Positions 54,819-62,426 of a DNA stretch of 64,000 nt are shown here, piece after piece (position 1 is the stretch's first letter; each line of letters opens with the position of its first letter). Origin of the DNA: Pseudomonadota bacterium (GTDB lineage: Bacteria > Pseudomonadota > Gammaproteobacteria > Steroidobacterales > Steroidobacteraceae); assembly GCA_023433705.1 (NCBI GenBank), contig JAEYUC010000004.1:62001-126000 (forward strand), written 5' to 3'. A program made the translations under genes and the position numbers. Below the pieces are notes generated by a model. The model saw only the letters and a list, made by a program, of their open reading frames with translations. It ran no database searches and was not told the origin of the DNA.

Positions 54819-56462
54819 ATGGATGAGCCGCGCCCGCCTCGTTTCCTGATCGTCGAGAACGACGACAAGTACGCGCGCTGGGTGCAACACGCGGTCGGCA
54901 CCGGCTGGCCGGCGGAATCGATCGTGCTCATGGACTGGACTTCGTTCGGGCGCGTCCGCACGGCGATGACCGTGCGCGATTACGACATCGTCGTGCTCGC
55001 GCTGGCCTTCGACGAGGGCATCGAGGAGCCGACCACCGACGGTTTCGACTGGATCCGCAAGTTGCGCAGCCAGCCCGGGTTTCCGGAGATGATCATCCTG
55101 GCCGAGGGCGGAAGCGAGCTCGCCGCCGTGCGCACGCTGCGCCTGGGCGCGGCCGACTATCTACCGAAGCGCCTGCTGACGCCGGTGCGCCTGCAGCGCT
55201 CGATCAAGCTCACGTTGCGTGGCATCGAGAAGGAGGCGCAGCGGCGCGCCGAACGGGCCGCCCAGGCCGCGCGTGCCGCCGAGAAGCCTGCTGCGGGTGC
55301 GGCGCAGGCACCTGCTGCCGTCCAGGCCACACCCGTCCAGGCCACACTCGTTCAGACCACGTCGGCACCGGCCGCGGCATCTTCCAGCTCGACGCAAACC
55401 GGCGCGACCCTCGCCCGGGCGGCCGCGCTCGCCACCGAGATTCCGCACGTCTCGACCGCCACCGGCGCGAGCCTGGCCTACGCGGCCAAGGCGGCGACCG
55501 GGCCCGTTGCCGTGCCGTCCGCGCCGCCGGCGGCCCGCCCGGATACGACCGCGAATCCGCTGGCCGCCGCAATGAAGGAGCCCAAGCCGGTCGCGCCACC
55601 GGAGCGCCAGATTCCCGGCTACACGCTGCTGCAGAAGATAGGCGAGTCCGAAGCGGCGGCGGTCTATCTCGCGATTTCCGAGGACATCGGCCACAACGTC
55701 GCGCTCAAGGTGAGCAAGCGCAAACACTCGGGCGACTCCAACGACACCGGCCAGCGCGCGATCATGTTCCAGCGCGAATTCGAGGCGATCGCCGCGCTCG
55801 ATCATCCGTCGATCATCGACCTGTTCGACTACGGCATCCATGAGGGCGTCGAGTACCTCGCGATGGAATACTTCCCGTGCGGCGACCTCAAGGCGCGGCT
55901 GCAGAACCCGCTGACCGCGGACGAGGCCATCGCGTTTCTCACGGAGATCGCCCGTTCGCTCAAGGTCGTGCACGACGCGGGCATCATCCATCGCGATCTC
56001 AAGCCGCCGAACGTGATGCTGCGCGACGACGGCAGCGTGGTGCTCATCGATTTCGGCCTGGCGCGCAGCCTGCTGAGCGGCGACGGCAGCACCCGCACCG
56101 GAGTGCTGCGCGGATCGCCTTACTACATGAGCCCGGAGCAGGCGCAGGGCGAAGTGCTCGATGCGCGCACGGATCTCTACAGTCTCGGCGTCATCCTTTA
56201 CGAGATGCTCGCCGGCAGGAAACCCTATCTCGGCGCTTCGGCCATCGACGTGCTTCAGCAGCACGTCATGGCGCCGGTGCCGGAGCTGCCGGTGCATCAT
56301 CTTTCCTATCAACCCCTGCTCGAGCGGCTGATGTCCAAGTCGCGCGAGAACCGGGTCGCATCCTGCGACGAACTGCTCAAGGCGATCGAGCAGATGCGGC
56401 TCAGCCACGACAACGTGGCCCTCGATCCGGCGTCGCTGGTCTCCGCCAGCGGCGGCAACTGA
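54819..56462 (+). CDS. Ser/Thr protein kinase with N-terminal receiver-like domain
   Basis: A 547-residue cytoplasmic protein. The head (8-130) resembles a receiver (FLIVENDDKYARW; LGAADYLPKRL) but the phospho-acceptor position reads VVLALAFDEG, with Ala where Asp is expected. An Ala/Pro/Thr linker containing a VQAT repeat leads to a Hanks-type kinase (263-525): ALKV with the ATP-binding Lys near 295, HRDLKPPNVM, IDFGLA and GSPYYMSPEQ. All catalytic residues look intact. It lies six bases after the TonB-like gene and six before the CheA-like gene. Confidence 0.9.
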   Translation: MDEPRPPRFLIVENDDKYARWVQHAVGTGWPAESIVLMDWTSFGRVRTAMTVRDYDIVVLALAFDEGIEEPTTDGFDWIRKLRSQPGFPEMIILAEGGSELAAVRTLRLGAADYLPKRLLTPVRLQRSIKLTLRGIEKEAQRRAERAAQAARAAEKPAAGAAQAPAAVQATPVQATLVQTTSAPAAASSSSTQTGATLARAAALATEIPHVSTATGASLAYAAKAATGPVAVPSAPPAARPDTTANPLAAAMKEPKPVAPPERQIPGYTLLQKIGESEAAAVYLAISEDIGHNVALKVSKRKHSGDSNDTGQRAIMFQREFEAIAALDHPSIIDLFDYGIHEGVEYLAMEYFPCGDLKARLQNPLTADEAIAFLTEIARSLKVVHDAGIIHRDLKPPNVMLRDDGSVVLIDFGLARSLLSGDGSTRTGVLRGSPYYMSPEQAQGEVLDARTDLYSLGVILYEMLAGRKPYLGASAIDVLQQHVMAPVPELPVHHLSYQPLLERLMSKSRENRVASCDELLKAIEQMRLSHDNVALDPASLVSASGGN

Positions 56463-56468
56463 GCGGCC

Positions 56469-58691
56469 ATGGAATACCTCAATTTCCCCATCCTGGCGCT
56501 CGCGGCGGCCCTCGTCTGTCTCATCGGCGTGTCCATCTACGCGATCATGCAACGCGGCGCGCTGCGCAACCGCGACGAGCAGCTGGTCGTGGCGCGCGCG
56601 CAGGCCTACGCGATGCTCGAGTTGTCGCAGGCCGGCGTCCTGTTCCTCGACCGCGAACACAAGCTCATGGGCGAAGCCTCGGCGGCCGCGCCGGAGTTGC
56701 TGGGCCACACCTGCGCGCCCGGCACGGCGTTCGTGCAGGCGATCTCCGAGGTCGTCGACGTGCACGTGCGACGGCAGGCGGTCGCATACCTCGAGTCGCT
56801 GTGGCAGGCCGATCCCACCGCGGTGGTGGACGCCACCGCCAATCCGCTGCAACGCGTGCATTCCGGATCGCGACATCTCGCGATCCGTTTCGCGCGACTC
56901 GTCGTCGACGGCCGCGTGCATCACATCATCGTCTCGCTGGAGCGGATCTCCGCGCCGCGCATCGTGCCGCATACGATCGAGGTTCCAGTCCTCGACGAAG
57001 ACACGTTCGCGAAGCGGATTGCCGGAGAGACCGGCACGCGTCCGACGCTCAAGATACCGATGCCCGCCGCCGGGGAAGCATCGCTTGAAGCACCCGCCGC
57101 GGCGCCGCCCACGCCCGCCGACGTCGTGGCCTCCGAGCCCGCCAAGCCCGAAGTGACGCAGACTGCGTCCTCGGAAATGACCAGCGATTTCGACCTCGGC
57201 CCGCTGGATGTGACCTCCGATTCGTTGCCGAACCCGAAAGCACCACCCTCCGTCACGCTACCGGCGCTCGTCCAGATGAGCACCGCCGCGGAGCCCGCCA
57301 ACAGCGCGGATCTTGCGACCGGGAATGTGGGCGACAAACAGGCCGATCAGCCTGGCCTGAAGATCGATGACGCAGTTGCCGAGAAGACCATCGAGAAGAC
57401 GGAAATCATCCCGGCGCTCACCATCTCGGAATCGGGAGAAGTGCTGATGCCGCCGGCCGCGACCGCGTCCGACCCGGTCCCGACCCTGGCGTCCGACGAC
57501 AGCAGTCCGCTCGCGGAGACGACGCCCGCGCCGGAGTCGCTCGGCGAATCGTCGCCGAAGGTTTCCGCGCGCTTCGATCCCGCCGCGATCATCGAGCCGC
57601 GCGATCCGCGCCTCACCGAGGTGCTGGGCGAAGTCATGCGCGTGGACGGTGGACGGCTCGAGGGCTTCCTGGCCGAGGCGCGCGAGAAGGCCGGCCAGCT
57701 GCGCGCCATTCTCAAACTACCCGCGCGCGAGCCGCAGGCGTTCCGCGAGAAGCTCGTGCTCATCCTCGAACTCATCCGCGGCATCCATGCGCGCGCCAAG
57801 CGGCTGCCGCTGCCGTCGGTGTGCGAGCGCGCGCAGCGCTTCGAGGATTCCCTCAACGCGCTGCGCGACCGTCAGCAGTTGTCGGGCAACGATTTCCTGC
57901 CGCTCGCGGTCAAGCTGGACGACCTGCTGAGCCATCTCGCGATCCAGGGCGAGGTCGTCACTCGCCTGTGCGAGTGGCGCGTGCAGAACGGCGAGCTGCC
58001 GCCCACCGACATCGAGTCGACGCGCCGCTCCGCGACCGCGACGGGAACCACCATCCGTCAGCCACGCATTGCGCGCGACGATGCCGCGCAACCGACTTCC
58101 GCGACGCAGAAGGTCGCGCGCCTGTCCGACCTGTCGCAGGAGAGCCTGCGCGAGATGGCGCAGTTCCTGGCCGACATGTACGGCAAACGCGCCTCGCTGG
58201 TCGTCGTCGGCCTCGAGGACGTGCCCGGAACCTACCGGCGAGTGATCGAGAAGATCCTCGGACAACTCATCCACAACGCAATCCGGCACGGGCTCGAACC
58301 GCCCACCGAACGCGCGCTCGCGGACAAGCCGGAGGTCGGCACGGTCTCCGTGCAGTTCGCGCAGATGGGCGCGGACGGATTTCAGCTCAGCGTCCAGGAC
58401 GACGGCCGCGGCCTCGACCACGACAAGATTCGCGCGGAAGCCGTGCGCCAGGGCGTGCTTACCCCCGACGCCGCGGCGAACATCGATCCGCGCAAGCTCG
58501 CGAGCCTGATTTTCCGCCCCGGCTTCACGACGGCGGAAGGCGGCGCGCGCGGCAACGGCATGGACGTGGTGCGCGATCTCGTGAACAAGGCCGGCGGCCG
58601 CGTCGGCATCGCCACGAAGCCGGGCGAATACACGCGCTTCCGCGTGTCCCTGCCGCACGTCAAGAAGAACAGCGACGCCGCGGTGGCCTGA
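56469..58691 (+). CDS. Membrane-anchored CheA-like histidine kinase/ATPase
   Basis: A 740-residue protein: TM (7-27), a PAS-like region (48-160), a long Pro/Ala/Ser linker, an Hpt-like helical region (375-490) whose motif reads RGIHARAK instead of HTLKG, and a CheA-type ATPase (590-735: QLIHNAIRHGLEPPTERA, VQDDGRGLD, LIFRPGFTTAE, GNGMDVVRDL). There is no CheW-like regulatory domain. It may phosphorylate itself or another protein, or only bind ATP. Third gene of the operon. Confidence 0.85.
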   Translation: MEYLNFPILALAAALVCLIGVSIYAIMQRGALRNRDEQLVVARAQAYAMLELSQAGVLFLDREHKLMGEASAAAPELLGHTCAPGTAFVQAISEVVDVHVRRQAVAYLESLWQADPTAVVDATANPLQRVHSGSRHLAIRFARLVVDGRVHHIIVSLERISAPRIVPHTIEVPVLDEDTFAKRIAGETGTRPTLKIPMPAAGEASLEAPAAAPPTPADVVASEPAKPEVTQTASSEMTSDFDLGPLDVTSDSLPNPKAPPSVTLPALVQMSTAAEPANSADLATGNVGDKQADQPGLKIDDAVAEKTIEKTEIIPALTISESGEVLMPPAATASDPVPTLASDDSSPLAETTPAPESLGESSPKVSARFDPAAIIEPRDPRLTEVLGEVMRVDGGRLEGFLAEAREKAGQLRAILKLPAREPQAFREKLVLILELIRGIHARAKRLPLPSVCERAQRFEDSLNALRDRQQLSGNDFLPLAVKLDDLLSHLAIQGEVVTRLCEWRVQNGELPPTDIESTRRSATATGTTIRQPRIARDDAAQPTSATQKVARLSDLSQESLREMAQFLADMYGKRASLVVVGLEDVPGTYRRVIEKILGQLIHNAIRHGLEPPTERALADKPEVGTVSVQFAQMGADGFQLSVQDDGRGLDHDKIRAEAVRQGVLTPDAAANIDPRKLASLIFRPGFTTAEGGARGNGMDVVRDLVNKAGGRVGIATKPGEYTRFRVSLPHVKKNSDAAVA

Positions 58692-58733
58692 CGGCCATCC
58701 GCTCTTCCGCGGTCCGCGGCCGCGGGTCCCGGA

Positions 58734-59315
58734 TCACGCGCCACGCCGACTGCGGAACGTGATCGAGTAACGCATTTCGTCCATTGGCGCGATGCTGTGC
58801 TCCCACTCGTCGCGGATGGCCATCGTCAGTAGATAGGCGGAACGCGGCGGAGCACGCAGCGGGAAACGCGCGAAGCCACGTTCCGTGCGGCGCCGGAAGC
58901 GCAGCACGCAGGGCGCGGCCAGCGAGACGCCGACGACCTTGTCGAACACGGGCCGGTCGCGATGCCAGCCGATGCCCGCACCCACGCCGTATCGGATCAC
59001 GAGCGCCTGTTCGAGCATCGGCGGTTCGAGCCGTGCGAATCCGGCGGCGCGCTCGCGCAGCGGCAGCAGGAAGTCCGGAATGGGGGGAGCCTCGTGCATG
59101 CGCGCATCGTTGAAGTCGTAGCGCCAGCCGAACGAAACCGTCTCGCGCTTGCCCTGCCAGCCGTGGAACTGGAACGGCGCGAAAGTCAGCTCCTGCGCGT
59201 GCCGCAGCAATTCGACTTCCTCCTCCGGCGTGATGAATTCTTCGCGAAATTCGAGCCCGGGCGGCAGCTCGTCGAAGAATCCTCGTTGCGCCGGCCGTGG
59301 CGTGGCGCGCCCCAT
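58734..59315 (-). CDS. AlkB-like 2-oxoglutarate/Fe(II) dioxygenase
   Basis: A 193-residue protein with the HxD iron motif in GWHRDRPVFD, the second His in WEHSIAP and the 2-oxoglutarate-binding Arg in RYSITFR. The fold and size match AlkB-like repair enzymes, though it is not the classical AlkB adjacent to ada. It lies one base downstream of the KTSC gene. Confidence 0.9.
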   Translation of the reverse strand: MGRATPRPAQRGFFDELPPGLEFREEFITPEEEVELLRHAQELTFAPFQFHGWQGKRETVSFGWRYDFNDARMHEAPPIPDFLLPLRERAAGFARLEPPMLEQALVIRYGVGAGIGWHRDRPVFDKVVGVSLAAPCVLRFRRRTERGFARFPLRAPPRSAYLLTMAIRDEWEHSIAPMDEMRYSITFRSRRGA

Positions 59316-59316
59316 G

Positions 59317-59529
59317 TCAGTTCAGCAACGCGAACCGGAATTGGTCGCGCACGTTCGCATTGAAGAATTCGCCCTTGGAATACGCGCGCCGCATCTCGTC
59401 GTAAGTCTGCTCGGGCACGTTGAAGTAGCGATAACGACGCCCGGATACGAACACCACGTCGAGGTGATGATCGACCGGATCGTAGCGATAGTGCCGGATG
59501 ACGCTCGAGGGCATGCAAGGTGGACGCAT
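59317..59529 (-). CDS. KTSC domain protein
   Basis: A 70-residue protein consisting of a KTSC-type domain (SSVIRHYRYDP, VVFVSGRRYRYFNVPEQTYDEM, GEFFNANVRDQF). KTSC domains are small beta-sheet modules of uncertain function, sometimes linked to RNA or translation. An ATG five codons in (59514) is the alternative start. It is cotranscribed with the AlkB-like gene. Confidence 0.85.
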   Translation of the reverse strand: MRPPCMPSSVIRHYRYDPVDHHLDVVFVSGRRYRYFNVPEQTYDEMRRAYSKGEFFNANVRDQFRFALLN

Positions 59530-59570
59530 GCCGTCCGCGCGAGTTTCGGGGGCAGCCCCCGTTTTCCAGC

Positions 59571-59643
59571 AAATGGGGTCAGTCCTACCCAGCGTCGGAC
59601 GTGAGGGGCAATCGAAGAAGGCGGGTCCTGCCCCCTATTTTTC
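59571..59643. repeat. Degenerate REP-like inverted repeat
   Basis: AAATGGGGTCAGTCC at 59571 and, inverted, GGAAAAATAGGGGGCAGGACC at the right end resemble each other as AAATrGGGnCAGnCC. The pattern recalls the tagggGTCAGACCc family of small repeats common in gammaproteobacteria. The right arm supplies the TAG stop of the transporter gene. A short GGGGGC-A-GCCCCC palindrome lies nearby at 59548-59561. Confidence 0.4.
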
Positions 59644-60945
59644 CGCGGGAGCTTTCTCTTTCACGAAGCGACGGCCCAGCCACCAGCCGTTGACGGCCCA
59701 CAGCGCCGCGACGGCCGCGGCCGTGAGCGCCTGCGCGGTGCCGCCCATGCCGATCACGTCGAGCACCTTCTTGAGCTGCGCGAAGCCCGCGTCCGCGATG
59801 CGGTACACGGCCACGTCGCAGACGTTCTTCGCCTTGTATTTGCTCTCCTTGTCGACCTTGCTGAAGAGCATCTCGCGGCCCGGACGGATGAACGCGTATT
59901 CGCCCCAGCGGCGCAGCACCATCGCCGCGGCCATCACGCTGAACGTGCCGAAGGCCGCGTACACGGTGAGACCGAACACCATGACGAGTGGAATGGTCAC
60001 GAGCAGCACGATCACGCCGAGGCGCGTGGCGATCAGGCCGGTGAGGAAGAGTTGTGTGAGGAACACCAGGAACTGCACGACGAAGTCGAGGCTCGCGAAC
60101 ACCTGGGTGCGCTGGGCCAGCTCCTCGAACTTCTGCTCCACCAGCTCGAGCTGTTCGAAGTAGAGGAACGTGTTGATCGCCGAAATGCCGGCGATGAACA
60201 GCGCGATGCCGCGCAGGTACGGGTTGCGCATCACCAGCATGAATCCCGCGAAGGGATTGCCGCCGAGCGCACGCTCGCGCTCCGAAAGGTGCGCCGGACC
60301 CGCGCCCGCATCGGGCGACATGCGACGCCACTCGATCATGAGCAGGCGCTGCAGCACGATGGCCATCACGTACATGGCGGCGCCGAAATACAGCACACCT
60401 TCGTTGCCGATTCGGGTCACGAGTAATGCCGTGATCATCGGGCCCAGGAATGCGCCTGCCGTGCCACCCGCCGCGATGATGCCGATGAGTCGCTTGCTCT
60501 GTTCGCTCGAGATGATCTCGAGGATGAGGCTCCAGAACATCGAGACCAGTAGCAGGTTCATCACGCTGATCGCGACGTAGAAAATCTTCGCGACCAGCGG
60601 GTCGGGCGCCTGGCCCACGAAAATCCGCGCGGTCGCGAGGAACGCGACCACCATGAAGCCATATATCGCCGGGATCAGCACCGCGCGGCGCACGCGCGCG
60701 ACGAGCCAGCCGTACAGCGGCACGATCAGGATCGCGACGATGGCGGTGAACACCCACAGGTTCTGCGTCGCTTCGCGGCCGAGGACGGTGCCGATGGTCT
60801 CGCGCACGGGCCGCACGGCGAAATAACCGCCCAGCACGCAGAACAGCAGCATGAAGCCCGTGATGACGATGCGGGCTTCCGAACCGTTGACCGGGAACCA
60901 GGGCTCTTTGTCAGGCGACGCCGGGGCGCCCGAAGGTGTGTTCAT
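59635..60945 (-). CDS. MFS-type transporter related to NTP/NDP exchange transporters
   Basis: A 436-residue protein with about 12 TM segments. YFAVRPVRETIG, SLILEIISSEQSKRLIGIIAAGGTAGAFLGP and the R-rich loops match the COG3202 (ATP/ADP translocase-like) branch of MFS proteins seen in free-living bacteria. Substrate not known; nucleotide exchange is known only for relatives in intracellular parasites. It follows the RNase gene after 11 bases. Confidence 0.8.
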   Translation of the reverse strand: MNTPSGAPASPDKEPWFPVNGSEARIVITGFMLLFCVLGGYFAVRPVRETIGTVLGREATQNLWVFTAIVAILIVPLYGWLVARVRRAVLIPAIYGFMVVAFLATARIFVGQAPDPLVAKIFYVAISVMNLLLVSMFWSLILEIISSEQSKRLIGIIAAGGTAGAFLGPMITALLVTRIGNEGVLYFGAAMYVMAIVLQRLLMIEWRRMSPDAGAGPAHLSERERALGGNPFAGFMLVMRNPYLRGIALFIAGISAINTFLYFEQLELVEQKFEELAQRTQVFASLDFVVQFLVFLTQLFLTGLIATRLGVIVLLVTIPLVMVFGLTVYAAFGTFSVMAAAMVLRRWGEYAFIRPGREMLFSKVDKESKYKAKNVCDVAVYRIADAGFAQLKKVLDVIGMGGTAQALTAAAVAALWAVNGWWLGRRFVKEKAPAEK

Positions 60946-60956
60946 CCGCGACGATC

Positions 60957-62378
60957 CTACGCGGTGACCGTGTCGCGGGCCAGCACGGGCAAGGCAGCCA
61001 GATCGATTTTCAGGCCCGGGCGAGTGACCGTCGCGGACGCGCCGCGTTCGCGCACCTTCACCGCGAACGCTTCCGCCGCCGACGGTTCACCGTGCACGAG
61101 ATACACGGGCGGACGGCCGGAGAAATTGTCGTACCAGCGCAGCAGATCTTCCTGGTCGCCATGCGCGGAAAGCCCGCCGATCGTGTGGATCTGGGCGCGC
61201 ACGGGAACTTCGCGGCCGTGGATGCGTACTTCGGGGAGCCGGTCGACGAGCTTCCGACCGAGCGTTCCCGGCACCTGGTAGCCGACGATGATCACGTGCG
61301 ACTCCGACCGCGGCAGGTTGTGCTTGAGGTGATGCACGATGCGTCCGCCGTTTGCCATGCCGCTGCCCGCGATGATGATCGCGCCGCCGCGAAACTCGTT
61401 GATGGCGCGGGAATCGTCCGAGGTCTCGCTGAGCACGAGGTTCGGCAACGGCGGCATCGAGCGGAACTCGCGGCGCAGCCGCGTCGCTTCCTCGTCGAAG
61501 CGGTCGTGGTGCCGCCAGTAGACGCCGCTCGCCTCGATGGCCATCGGGCTGTCGAGGAACACGCGCCAGCGCGCGACGTGCCACTGCGCGTAGTTCTTCG
61601 CGAGTAGATAGAGGATCTCCTGGCTGCGGCCGATCGCGAACGCCGGGATGATCACGTTGCCGCCGGCGCTCGCCGCGGCGGCGAGCACCGCGCCGAACTC
61701 GCGCTCCGTGTCGTTGCGGTCGCGATGCCGGCGGTCGCCGTAGGTCGTTTCCATCAGCACGGCGTCGGCCGAATCGAAGCGCCACGGATCCTGCAGGATG
61801 GGCGAGTCGTACTGGCCGAGATCGCCCGAGAACACGATCTTGCGCTGCACGCCGCCTTCGCTCACCCACAACTCGATGCTCGAGGAGCCCAGGATGTGGC
61901 CGGCCTCGCGCACGCGCACCCGCACGCCCGGCAGGATCTCGCGCATCTTGTCGTAAGGGATCGTGTCGAGCAGGTACACGGTCTCGCCCACGTCGGCCAG
62001 GTCGAACAGGGCCGTGTTGCGCCGCGCGCCCTCGGGCAGATCGCGGTTCAAGCGCTCGGCCTCGCGGATCGCGAGGTACGCGGAGTCCTTGAGCAGGATG
62101 GGCACGAGATCGGCGCAGGCGGGGTTCGTGTAGATCGGCCCACGGAAGCCCCGCTTCACGAGCAGCGGCAACCGCCCGCAGTGATCGATGTGCGTGTGGC
62201 TCAGCACGACGGCGTCGATCTTCCGGGCGTCGAACGGGAAGGGCTCGCGGTTGCGCTCTGCGGCGTCCCGGCCTCCCTGGATCATGCCGCAGTCGAGCAG
62301 CAGTTGACGCCCGCCCACGCGCAGGATGTGACAGGACCCGGTGACCTCGCCGGCCGCTCCAAAGAACTCCAATTCCAT
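60957..62378 (-). CDS. MBL-fold beta-CASP RNase-like protein (CPSF73/YSH1-type)
   Basis: A 473-residue metallo-beta-lactamase fold protein. HTHIDHCG gives the metal ligands, with GHILGSSSIEL, FSGDLGQYDSPIL and the beta-CASP segment (about 230-350: IPAFAIGRSQEILY); the C-terminal motif GLSAHGDQEDLLRW is the RMMBL region. Relatives are RNA endonucleases or exonucleases. Divergent from the oxidoreductase gene across 48 bases. Confidence 0.92.
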   Translation of the reverse strand: MELEFFGAAGEVTGSCHILRVGGRQLLLDCGMIQGGRDAAERNREPFPFDARKIDAVVLSHTHIDHCGRLPLLVKRGFRGPIYTNPACADLVPILLKDSAYLAIREAERLNRDLPEGARRNTALFDLADVGETVYLLDTIPYDKMREILPGVRVRVREAGHILGSSSIELWVSEGGVQRKIVFSGDLGQYDSPILQDPWRFDSADAVLMETTYGDRRHRDRNDTEREFGAVLAAAASAGGNVIIPAFAIGRSQEILYLLAKNYAQWHVARWRVFLDSPMAIEASGVYWRHHDRFDEEATRLRREFRSMPPLPNLVLSETSDDSRAINEFRGGAIIIAGSGMANGGRIVHHLKHNLPRSESHVIIVGYQVPGTLGRKLVDRLPEVRIHGREVPVRAQIHTIGGLSAHGDQEDLLRWYDNFSGRPPVYLVHGEPSAAEAFAVKVRERGASATVTRPGLKIDLAALPVLARDTVTA

Positions 62379-62426
62379 GGTGGCCTTACATTAACATCGT
62401 GGGAACCCGAGCTTGCGGAGACCGCC

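Noticed and set aside
55161..56972. 603-codon antisense frame opposite the kinase and CheA-like genes
   Set aside because: No domain content; the plus-strand kinase motifs are unambiguous.
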